From Pleomorphomonas sp. JP5 (lineage in GTDB: Bacteria; Pseudomonadota; Alphaproteobacteria; Rhizobiales; Pleomorphomonadaceae): a stretch of 64,000 nt of DNA. The stretch spans positions 829,944 to 893,943 of the forward strand of contig NZ_JAMDLI010000008.1 in NCBI RefSeq assembly GCF_023721815.1, in the 5' to 3' direction. Every line of letters begins with the position of its first letter. The stretch's first letter is position 1. The position numbers and the translations under genes were made by a program. Shown piece after piece: positions 9,532 through 21,500 of this stretch. The notes beneath the pieces were generated by a model. It was not told where the DNA came from. It worked only from the letters and a program-made list of their open reading frames with translations, and did no database searches.

Positions 9532-12500
9532 TGCACAGCAATCCAACCGGTTCCGGCAGTATCGAGACACTCCTTCTGGAGCTATCCGCCCTTGGCATCC
9601 GCTTGTGGGCGGAAGGCGACAATCTCGGGTTCGAGGCCCCGCCCGGCGCGTTCACGCCCGATCTCAAACAGCGCGTTCGCGAGGCGAAGGCCGATCTGCT
9701 GGCCCATTTCTCCGCCGACGCCATGCCTGCCCTGCTCCACGAGCTGTCGCCAGCACAGGAAGCCATCTGGCTTGCCCGTCTCGATCGGCCGGATGACGTG
9801 GCCTACACGATCATCTTTCCCGTCCCCCTGCCGCGTGTCGGCGAAGAGGTGGTGCGGCAGGCTGTTCAATACATTGTCGATAGGCACGAGGCGCTCAGAA
9901 CGGTTTTCACAGAAAAGGACGGAAGGACATTTCAGCGGGTGCTACCGACCGTAGCGCCCGTTCTTCTGTTGCACGATTTCACCAATGCCGAGAATCCGAA
10001 GGCGACGGCCGAGCTGGTGTTCATCCGGGAGGCTGCCCGCCCCTTCGATCTCAGGAACGGACCGCTTGTCCGATTCCACCTGGCTCATCTCGGAGCGGAT
10101 GGGGACCAACTCGTCCTCGCCGCCGATCATCTGATTCTCGATGGCATATCCTGTGCTGTCCTGTCGGCGGAACTGAGAGCCGTCATCGGCGATCTCCGGG
10201 ACGGGCGCCACCCCGCGTTGCCCGCTATCGCGGTTTCATCGGGGCAACTGGCTCAACGGCGCCTCGATGCACTCGACGAGCGGCGCAACGCCATCCTCGA
10301 GGGCTTTTGGGGACCGCGCATCGCCCGCTTGTCCGAAAACGAAGAACTGCCTTGCGACGGCATCGCCGAAGGCGCCATCGATGGCCGTCGGCTCGTCGTC
10401 GAGCTTTCAGCGGCGACACAGGCGGCCCTGCGCAAGCTGGGCGCGCGGTCGACCATCAACACGCTGTGTTGTTCCGCCGTCGCCGCGCTGCTCGGGCGCT
10501 ACAAGAACAGCGGGCTCGTTTCACTGGGAATACCCTTCTCCGGGCGCATCGAATCGGACTCCTCGTCGACGGTCGGCTGTTTCGCCTCGGTCATGCCGGT
10601 GATCATCGACGCGCTCTCGGCATCGACCTTCGGTCGTCTGGTCGAGTCTGTCGCCGAGGAGGTGTCGGCGGTGATCGACTATCAGGACATCCCCAACGCC
10701 CGCCTGCATCGGATGGCGATGGCGGCGTCGGCGCCGGCTCTCATCGACGCGGCCGTGGTCGTTGAAGAAGCCGCCTCGATAGCGTTCACCTACGAAGCCT
10801 CCAATGTCGGCACCGGCAAGTTTCCGCTGCTGTTCACATTCGAGCGAAGCGGCGCCAACGTTACCCAGCTCTGCATCGAGTACGATACCGGCCGGTTCGG
10901 CCGTCGGCGCATCGAACGCATGGCTGGGCACCTCGACCGGCTGATCCAGGCCGCAGCCGATCGGCCTGAAACACCTCTCGCCAAGCTGCCCTTGCTCACC
11001 GAGGATGAGGAGGCCGAACTCCGGCAGCTCAATGCCACCAGCCGCCCCTATCCCGCAGACCTGTCGATTTCCGAACTCTTTCGCAAGGTCGCCCGCCGTG
11101 AGGGCGACCGGCCGGCGCTGGTGACCGACGAGGCGATCATCACCTATGCGGACCTCGACCACCGCTCGGACGCGACCGCGCAGTGCCTGATCACCCATGG
11201 CGTCGCGCCTGGCGAGGTGGTGGGGCTGGCAACCGGTCGAGGGCCGGAGGCGATCATCGCCGAGCTTGCCATTCTCAAGGCGGGGGCCGTCTACATGCCC
11301 CTCGACGGAAGCATGCCTCCCGACGCCATCCGCCGGCTGATGGCGACCGCCGGGGCGACCCGCATCATCGCCGATACAACGGCCAGAGGGCGTCTTCAGG
11401 GACTTGAGGCCGCGTTTCTCGACATCGAGGGCGACGCCCCGGTATCGCCCTCGTGTCTCGAAGACATCATTCGAGGCGGTGACGATCCGGCCTACGTGAT
11501 GTTCACGTCAGGCACGACTGGGGAACCCAAGGGCGTGCTCGTGCCACACCGCGCCATTGCCCGGCTGGTCATCAATACCGACTATGTTGCGCTGACGCCC
11601 GACGATACCGTGGCGCAGGCCGCGCCTCTCGGCTTCGATGCCGCGACCTTCGAAGTATGGGCTCCGCTGCTCGCCGGCGCCCGGCTCGCCTTTATCGACG
11701 ATGAGACGCTCTTCGACCCGGCCGTACTGCAGGAAGCGCTGGTGCGCCATTCCGTCGATGTGATGTGGCTGACGGCCACCCTCTTCAATCGCGTCGCCGA
11801 CGAAGAACCGGGGGCATTCCGCTCCTTGCGTCAGCTGATCTCCGGCGGCGAGGCGCTGAGCCCGACGCATGTCGCGCGCGTCATGGCGGCCTGTCCCGAC
11901 CTTCGCCTCGTCAACGGCTACGGCCCTACCGAGAACACGACCTTCACGACCACGCACCCGATCAGCCAAAGCGATCTCGGCGCGTCGTCGATCCCCATTG
12001 GACGCCCCATTGCCAACAGCCTCGCCCTGGTGCTCGGTCGGGGCGGCATGCCCCAGCCGATCGGCGTCTGGGGGGAGCTCCATGCCGGCGGCGACGGCCT
12101 CGCGCTCGGCTACGTCGGCCGCCCGGACCTGACGGAACGAGCCTTTCCCGAGATCGATGGCCTACGCGTCTACCGCACGGGTGACATCGTGCGCTGGACC
12201 GAGAGCGGCGTGCTCGAGTTCGCAGGCCGGCGCGATGACCAAGTGAAGATCAGGGGGCACCGCATCGAGATCGGCGCCATTGAGGCCGTATTGTCGGCGC
12301 TGCCGGGCGTGCGCGACGCTGCCGTGCTGACGGTCGGCGAGGGCGACCGCCGACACCTCGTCGCCTTTGTGGCAAGCGGCGCGGCCGACATCGATCGCTG
12401 GCGCGCGGCCGTGCGCGACAGCCTGCCCGACTACATGCTGCCCGGCCGCTTCGTAGCGGTCGATGTCCTGCCGGCTTCCACCAACGGCAAGAAGGATCGC

Positions 12501-15500
12501 CAGGCCCTGCTCGCACTCGTGGCCGAACAGGAAACACCCACCGATGGGCGGGCCGCCTCGACGGATGCCGAACGACTGGTGGCGCGCCTCTTCGGCGAAC
12601 TGTTTCCGGATACCACTATCGACGCCGAGGCCGACTTTTTCCGGCTTGGCGGCCACAGTCTGCTCGCCATGCGCCTCGCCGCCCGCTTGGAACAGGAGAC
12701 TGGCGTCCGGCCAAAGATCCAAGGCCTCGTCGCAGCGCGCACGGTCGAGCGGATTGCCGAACTGCTCGAGGCATCGACGGGTTCGCTGCCACTGCCTAGG
12801 GCGGAAGGCCCCGACTTCCCCCTGTCGAGCGGTCAGGCCCGGCTGTGGGTATTGCAGCGCCTATACCCCGACGCCGCCGTCTACAACGTCTGCGGCGCGC
12901 TCGATCTCGAGGGTCAGCTCGACGTCCCAGCTTTGGAACGCGCCTTGACTGCGCTCGAAGACCGACACCATGCCCTCCGGCTGCGCATCGTGCGACGGCC
13001 CGACGACCCCGTAGGAGCCCGCCAGCGGCTGGTTCCTGCCGGCGATCTCCGCTTGCTCCAGACCGATCTCGGCAAAGAGCCAGATCCCATCTCCGCGGCC
13101 GACGCTCTGGCCGCCGCCGATGCGTCGATCGCCTTTCGCCTTGAGGACGAACCGCCGGTTCGAGCCCGGCTGATCACGCTGGGACCGAGCCACTGGCGCC
13201 TGGTGGTCTCGATCCACCATTCGGCCTGCGACGGGTGGTCGATGCCGATCCTGCTGCGCGATCTCGGCAGTCTCTATGCCTGCGAGCTGGGCCGGCCAGC
13301 ACCACGTCTGCCGACGCTCTCGCGCCACTATGAGGACTTCGCCGTCTGGCAGCGCGGGTTCGTCGAGTCCGACGAGGGCCGCGCCCTGATCGCGCGCCGC
13401 GTCGCCGATCTCACGCCGCCGCCCGAACCGCTCGCCCTGCCGACAGACGGCCGACGGCCGGCGACGCAACGCTTCCACGGACGATTTGCCGCCTACACCC
13501 TGTCGGCCGAAACGACGCGGCGGCTGGACGAGCTCGCCGCTGCCGAGGACGCAACGCCGTTCATGGTGCTGCTCGCGCTTCTGCAGGCGCTTTTCCATCG
13601 ATACACAGGACAGACCGACTTTGCCCTAGGAACCCTTGTGGCGGGGCGTGGACGATCGGAAACCGCCGATCTGGTCGGTTTTTTCGTTAACACGCTGGTG
13701 CTGCGCGCGCGTCTCGACCCCTGTCTCGCATTCCGAGATCTTCTGGCGACAACGCGGCGGGACTGCCTGGATGCCATGGCCGACCAGGATTGCCCGTTCG
13801 AGGCCCTTGTCGACGCGGTCGCTCCGGTCCGCGATCGCGGCCGCAACCCCCTTTTCGACGTGATGGCCACCTGGCAGGAAGGCGCCCCCGGAGTGCCCGA
13901 GCTGCCGGACGTCGCGGTCGGCCTGGTCGATGTGTCCTTCCCCTTTGCCAAGTTCGACCTCGCCTTCCATTTCCTGCGAGGCGTGGATGGTATCCGTGTT
14001 CAGGTCGAGCATGACGCCGACCTGTTCCAGCCGGAAACCATCGACGATCTGTACAGGCGACTGCTCCTCGTGGCCGACGCCGTTCTCGGCGACGCGGCCT
14101 GCCCATTGGGCGACTTACAGCTGCTCGACGAGGAGGAGCGGCGTCGCGTCATTGAGGACTTCAACGACACAGACTTCCCCCTGCCAATGCGCAGGACGAT
14201 CCCCGAGCCGTTCATGGACATGGTCGCGGCAACGCCCGACGCTCCGGCGGTTCTCTTCGATCACGGTCATTTCGACTATGCCGGCTTTGCCGGTCGGGCC
14301 GCCGCCGTTGCCGACCGTTTGCGCGAAGAAGGGGTTCGCCCCGGGGAAGTGGTCGCCATCTGCGCAAAGCGATCGCCGGACCTGCTCGTCGGCATCCATG
14401 GCATCCTGATGGCCGGCGCCGCCTACGCACCGCTCGATCCCGATCATCCCCAGCAGCGGCGCGACGACATGCTCGCCGACCTCGGCGGTCCACTGGTGCT
14501 CGGATCGGCCGACCTTGCTCCCCTGTTTGCCGGGAGCCGCTTTGTCGCTCTCGGCGGCGATCAAATCGCCACTCCCGTGAGCGCCACCGCCTCACCCGAC
14601 GATATCGCCTATGTAATCTTCACTTCAGGCTCGACCGGACGTCCCAAGGGTGCGGCGATAGAACATCAAGCCGTGCTCAACCGCATCCTCTGGATGCAGT
14701 CGACATTTCCCATCGGGCCGGGCGACGTTATCCTGCAGAAGACGCCGGTCACCTTCGACGTCTCCGTATGGGAACTGTTCTGGTGGTCGTGGGCTGGCGC
14801 TACCGTCGCGCTGCCGCCACCGGGAGCCGAAAAGAACCCTGAAGAGCTCGTCGCAGCGGTGGAGCGCTTCGGCGTCACCGTCATGCACTTCGTGCCGTCG
14901 ATGCTGGCGGCCTTCCTCGGCTGGCTCGACGGTCATCCAGAAGAAGTCGGTCGTCTGCACCGGCTGAGATACGTCTTCGCCAGCGGCGAGGCACTGGACC
15001 TAGCCCAGGTCGAGCGCTTCAATCGGCTCCTGCACGCCGCACATGGCACCGAGCTTCACAACCTCTATGGCCCGACCGAGGCAACCGTCGACGTCACCTG
15101 GCAACCATGCTCACCCTGGGGCGGGGGCGACGTCGTGCCCATTGGCCGGCCCATCGCCAATACCCGGATCTACATACTCGACCCGGAGGGAAATTCGGCG
15201 CCGATCGGCCTGGCCGGCGAGATCCATATCGGCGGCGTTCAGGTGGCGCACGGCTACGTCAACAGACCCGAACTGACCGTAGAGCGCTTCCTTCCCGATC
15301 CGTTCCGGGCGGGCGGCCGGATCTATCGTACCGGCGACCTTGGCCGTTGGCGGCACGACGGCAGCATCGAGTATCTCGGCCGGATTGACCAACAGGTGAA
15401 GGTGCGCGGATTCCGCATCGAGTGCGGCGAAATCGAGCATGCGCTTGAGAGCCATCCAGCGGTGGAGCGGGCGGTCGTCGTTCCGGAACGAGTAGGCGGT

Positions 15501-18500
15501 CTCACCGAGCTGCACGCCTATGTCGTCTCGACTAGGCGACCCGATGTCGCCGAACTCAGCGCCCATCTCTCCCGCTCGCTGCCGGATTACATGATCCCGG
15601 CCCGCTTCTTTCACCTCGAGAGACTGTCTCTGACCACCAGCGGCAAAGTCGATCGCAAGGCGCTGTCCGGCAAGCCGCTCGACGAACCTACGGAAGCGGT
15701 TGTCACCTCTCCTGTCGAAGAGGCCGTTGCCGCCATTTGGCGCGGTCTCCTTCCGGACCGCAGTTTCGGCCCCGCCGACGGCTTCTTCAACGTCGGCGGC
15801 AACTCGCTGCTGGTCATCCGGCTGCACGAACAGCTCGATCAGCGTTGGCCGGGCGTGTTCACCATTGCCGACCTGTTCGGCGAGGCGACGATCGCCGCCC
15901 AGGCACGTCGTATCGCCGCATCGAAGGAAGCCGTGACCGTTCGCCAGACCGGCGCGACGGCCGGGCCGGTTGCCATCGTGGGCATGGCGATCCGTCTTGC
16001 CGACTTCGAGGATCTCGACAGTTTCTGGCGCGACATCGCCGGAGCGGACGACCGCGTCGCTCGCCTGTCGCCGAAACGGGCCGAGGACGCCCGGCGCCTG
16101 TTCGAGCTGATGGGGCGCGAGGCGCCCTCGGATTTCCGGGAGGCCGGTTACCTCAACGAGATCTTCGCCTTCGAACCGAGCCGGTTCCGAATGTCACCGA
16201 TGGACGCAGCATTGCTCGACCCGGAGCAGCGCCTGTTCCTCGATACGGCGAGTCGGGCCCTTGACGACGCCGGCTATGGCGGGGCAGCGCTTCACGGACG
16301 ACGTGTCGGAGTCTTCGTGGGTGGGGCTCCGTCCACCGTCTATCGCGACGCGATGTTGGGACTGCTCCCGGAGAGAAGCGAGCAGATCTTCATTCTCAAC
16401 GTGCCCTCCAATATCGCGACCCGGCTCGCCTTCCTCAACGACTGGCGAGGACCGGCGATGGTTGTCGATACCGCCTGCTCGTCGGGTTTGACCGCGGTGC
16501 ATCTGGCCTGCCACGCCCTCGCCGAAGGCGAATGCGAGGTCGCGCTTGTCGGTGCCGCCAAGCTGCTGCCGGTGCCTCCGGAGGCAGGCGGCAGGATGGC
16601 CATCGATTCCTCCACCGCCCGGACGCGCGCCTTTGCCAGCGACGCCGACGGAACCGGAATGGGGGAAGGAGCCGTGACGCTGCTCCTGAAGCCACTCTCG
16701 CGTGCGCAGGAAGATGGCGACCCCATACATGCGGTAATCCTCGGCAGCGCCGTCAACCAGGATGGCGCTTCAAGCGGCCTGTCGGCGCCCAATCCGGCCG
16801 CCCAGGCCGAAGCGATCCGGACAGCCGCCCATGTGGCCGGCATTTCCCTCGCCACCCTTTCCTATGTGGAAGCGCATGGGACGGGTACCGTGCTGGGCGA
16901 TCCGATCGAGATCGCAGGCCTGACGAGCGCTTTCGCGGACCACACGGCGGAAGTCGGGTTCGCCGCCATCGGTTCGGTCAAGGGCAACTACGGGCACCTC
17001 GACGCGGCAGCGGGCATTCTCGGCCTCGCCAAGGCGGTGCTCTGCCTGCAGCACGATATTGCGCCGCCGCAGCCGTTCTTCGACGCGCCCAACCCGAAGA
17101 TTGACTTCACGCGCGCGCCGGTCGTGGTCCCCAAAGCGATCATGCCGCTTGCCGATCGCGGCACGCCACGGCGGGCGGGCGTCAGCTCGTTCGGCCTGAG
17201 CGGCATCAACGCCCACGTTATCCTCGAAGTCCCTCCCTCAAGGGTACCAACCGTCATCGGAGGCCACTTCGTCATCGGTCTGTCGTGCAGCGAGGCAGGC
17301 CAGCTTCGCACTGCCGCCGAGACCTTGGCCTCGCGCCTCCGCCAGGGCAGGCCGCCCATCGCGGACGTGGCGCGCACCCTTGCCGAAGGGAGGGCCCATC
17401 TCAGACACCGCTTCGCCTTTGTCGCCACCACGCTCGAAGAGGCGATCGGCACGTTGACCGAGTTCGCCATCACCGGCCGCGGAGCGGTCACAGATATCGC
17501 GCCGACTCCAGGCCGTCGCCCAAGTCAGGAGAAGGCGATCGCGGCAACGCATGCCGAGGCGCAGCGCGCGGTCGCGGCCTATCTTGCCGGTACCGATCTC
17601 GTTTGGCCGTCCGACATGCCCGCCGGGCGCGCCCATCTGCCGCCGACGCTGTTTCACCGTGTTCCCTGCCATCCGGATTTCGGCGTCGCGCGACCTCGTG
17701 CACATCGAGCCACCGGACCGCTCGGCCGACCGGTGGCAACCCGCGACGGGTGGCTCATTCCCGTCGACTTCGGCAGTCCCGATTACTGGCCCGTCGCCGA
17801 ACACCTGCTGAGTGGTCGGCCGACTCTGGTCGGCATGGCGCTTCCCGGTCTGGCGCTCGACGCCGCGCGAACGCTGGGCCTCGACGGTGACCTTGAAGTT
17901 CGCGCCTTGCGCTGGCGAAGGCCAGTCCGCCCCGACGAAATCTCCCCGCATGGCTGCAGTCTCGACATCCATGCCGATGGCGATGGCTGGATGCTATCGC
18001 TCGGAGCGCGGGTTTCGCCGGGTTCCGACTGGACGTTTCTCGCCGAGGCCCGGATCTCGCCGCGCCAGGGCACCATCAAACGGGTCGATCTCGCAGGATT
18101 GCGTGCCGCCTGTCCCTTTGTCGTCCCGGTAGCGCCCTTCTCGCCGGAGCAGGGTACCATCAGGGTCAGCGAACGCTGGAACCGTCGACTGGCCTGCTGG
18201 CAAAACGAGAGCAAAGACGAACTGCTGGCCGAACTGAAAGGTGGCGGCCACTGGGATCCGGCGTTGCTCGACGTCGCGGCCAGCGTCGCCCTCGATGGCC
18301 TGGCGCGCGTGCCGGTCGGCGCAGGCGCCATTCGGTTCTTCGCGCCGCCATCGCCGCGCCTCCTGGTGCATGCCCGCCGCCGTACTGGTCGAGACGATTT
18401 ACTATCCGCCGACGTCGCTCTGATCGACCCCGATGACGGCCGGGTTCTTGCGGAGCTTGAAGACCTCAAGTTCGCGGTCCTCGGCAATCGGATGCGGGCT

Positions 18501-21500
18501 CCTGTGTCCATCCCGACCTGGATCTCGCTTCCCCTATCCGGCCAACCTCAGGCAGCGCCGATCCTGCTGCTGGGCGACGGCCCGCTCGCCGATCGCCTCG
18601 CCGACGGACTTGCCAGTTCTGGTCGCCTTGCCGGCAGAAACGGAACGCCGGCGAACGCCAGTCTCGTTCTCCTGGCTCCAGATCTTTCGGCCGATCCCTT
18701 CCGGCAGTCCATTTCCGTGCTGAGGACCCTTGCGGCCAATCTTCGCGCACCACTGCGCGTGATCGCCGTCGGCGAAGGCGCCTACGCGCGGACGGGCGAA
18801 GCCATTCGCCCCAACTCGGCCCTGCTCGCCGGTGCGTGTATCGCCTTCGCCCACGAAGAGCCCCTCATCTCCCTTCGCTACGTCGACCTCGACGAGCGGG
18901 TAAGTGCGCTTGCCGTCGCGGCCGAGTTCGAGTTCTTCGGTCCGAAGGATGCCATCCCGCTCGTGGTGGCGCTCAGAGGGGACGAACGCTTCGTGCGTCG
19001 CCTGGCGGTATTGCCGGACAGCACCAACCGGGTCAGGTGGCCGGAAAACGGCGTCTGCGTCGTCAGCGGCGGACTCGGAGGATTGGCGCTGTCGCTGGCT
19101 GAGGAGATGTCGGCAGGTGGTCAGGTGACTCTGGCCCTGCTCAGCCGAAGCGGCGATATCCGCGGAGAGAGCGAGGAGGCGGCCAGTCGGAGGAACCTCC
19201 TGGCCAACCTCGCAAAAAGGGGCATCCGCCATCGTATCTACACCTGTGACGTTTCCAACGTGGATGCGGTGTCCGCTTGTCTCGCGACCATCCGCGCCGA
19301 ACTCGGCTCCATCACCGCCGTGGTGCACGCTGCCGGGATTGCCGATGGCGGTTTCCTCGCCATACGCCCGGATGCCGACATGGCGGCCGTGCTGGCGCCA
19401 AAACTCGACGGTGCCCGCCATCTCGATGAACTGACGCGCCAGGATCCTGTCGAGGCCTTTGTCCTGTTTGGCTCCACTACCGGGCTCGTGGGCGCGCCGG
19501 GACAGGTCGCCTATACGGCTGCCAACGCCTGGACCGACGCTTTTGGCGCCCAGCTCCGGGCAGAAGGGCGCCCGGCGCTGGCCATCGACTGGTGTCGACT
19601 TGCCGAGGTCGGCATGGGCGCGCGCTCCAAGCTTGCGGTATCGGCCGAGACCACCATCACGCCGGCCACGGCGGTGGCGGTGTGGCGCCGCGCATTGGCT
19701 ACCGGCTCGCCGCAGGTCGTAGTCGTCGACCCGTCCTTCGACACGCAGGCCGCTCCCCAGCCGCAGCGGAAGGCCGAAACACCAGCCCAACCGAAGCCTG
19801 CCGGCGATGCGCTCGAAACCGCGCTCGCTTCGATCTGGGCCGACGTGCTCGGTTATCCGTCGCTGACGCCAAGCGACGATTTCTATGCCCTCGGAGGCGA
19901 CTCCATTTCGGGCATGCAGATCGTCGAGCGCATTGTCCGCGAGCTCGGGCTTGCCGCGACGTTGCCGGACATCCTCGGTTCAGCGACGGTGGGCAATCTC
20001 GCCAAGGTGCTGCGAGGCAGCAAGTCCGAAGCTCCGACCGACGCACCAGAGGCAACCGAGGCTTACGATTACCCGGTCGGCTTCGAACAGGTCGGCGTAC
20101 TCAACGCCGAGGCCGCCGCCGACGTGGGCACGGCCTACAACCTGCCCAATCTCATTCGTCTTCCCGACGACCTCGATGTGTCCACAATCGAGGTGGCGGT
20201 CACCGCCCTGATCGCCCGCCACGACATCTTGCGCAGCCGCTTTCTCCGATCGGCCGACAACTGGCGGATGGAGGTCCTGCCGGCGGGTCCATTCCATCTG
20301 CCACAGGTCGACTTGACCGGCGAGGTCGATCCCTTCGACGCCTGCCGTCGGCGAGTGACGCGGTTCGATCTTCTGGACAAGCCACCGGTCCGTCTCGAGC
20401 TGGTACGAGCTACCAACTGGCAGGCCCTGTTCATCGATATCCATCATGCCCTGGCCGACGGACTGTCGATCGAGCTTCTGGCCGGCGACCTGTTGCGCCT
20501 TCTGAGGGGAGATGCCCTGCCCCCTCTGGCGCGCCAGCTCAAGGACTTCACCCGCTGGAGTACGGACGGGGCGGGCAGCCGGCAACGGGAAGAAGCGCGA
20601 CGCTACTGGTTGGAGCGCTTCCAGGCACCGCTGCCTCTGATAGACCTACCCGCCGACCGGCGCCGGCCGCCTGTCCAGACCTTCCGTGGTTCGATATCCA
20701 GTCTTGAACTGTCGCCCGTCACCGCCGCCGCGCTGCGCGCCTTCGCATCGCAACAGCGCGTGACGCCCTTCACGGTGATGCTGACCGCCTGGATGATTCT
20801 GATCCACCGGCTGGCCAATGCCGCCGATGTCGTCATCTCCGTGCCGGCCGACCGGCGCGACGACGGCGGCTTCTACGGCACGCCGGGCATGATGGCGACC
20901 TTGCTGCCGCTGCGCGAGACGCTTGTGCCCGACATGCATGTCGGCGCCTTGCTCGAACGCGTCCATGCCGACCATGCCGACGCCTTGCGCCACCGGGCTT
21001 ACGGATTGGGCCAGTTGCTCGCCGACCTCGCCCCGCCGGCGGCACCCGACCGAACGCTGCTGTCCGAAGTGACGCTGTCCTACATGAACTTCGCCCAGGG
21101 TTCCGGCGATGGCGGCGCACTGACCATCTGGGGCCTGGCGCGAGACGCCTGCAAGAATGATCTCGCCATCTTCGTTCGCGATCTGCCGGCGGCGATATCC
21201 CTGACGATCGAGTATTATGCCGATCTCTTCGATGCCGAGCGCATGGAGCGGCTCGGTCGCAGCTTCTCCGTGCTGTTGGAAGCGCTGGTCGCCTCGCCGC
21301 CCGGCACGCCCATCGGCCGCTTGCCGCTGCTGCCCGCCGACGAGCTGGAGCGGATCCGGTCGTTCGAAGAGGGCGCATCGCCAGAGCTGCCGCGCGGCAT
21401 CGGCCTCTACGATCTGTTCAGGCAGCAGGTGGAACAGCGGCCGGACGCCGCCGCCGTGGCCGATGCCGAGGGGGAACTCAGTTACTCCGCACTGTTCCGG

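Noticed and set aside
10125-10145. Inactive condensation domain because of DHLILDG
   Set aside because: The catalytic second His and the DG are kept; only the first His is changed, which does not by itself show loss of activity.
18534-19790. 418-codon minus-strand frame inside the synthetase
   Set aside because: It is antisense to the KR domain and has no family similarity. Similar long shadows occur at 21732-23045.
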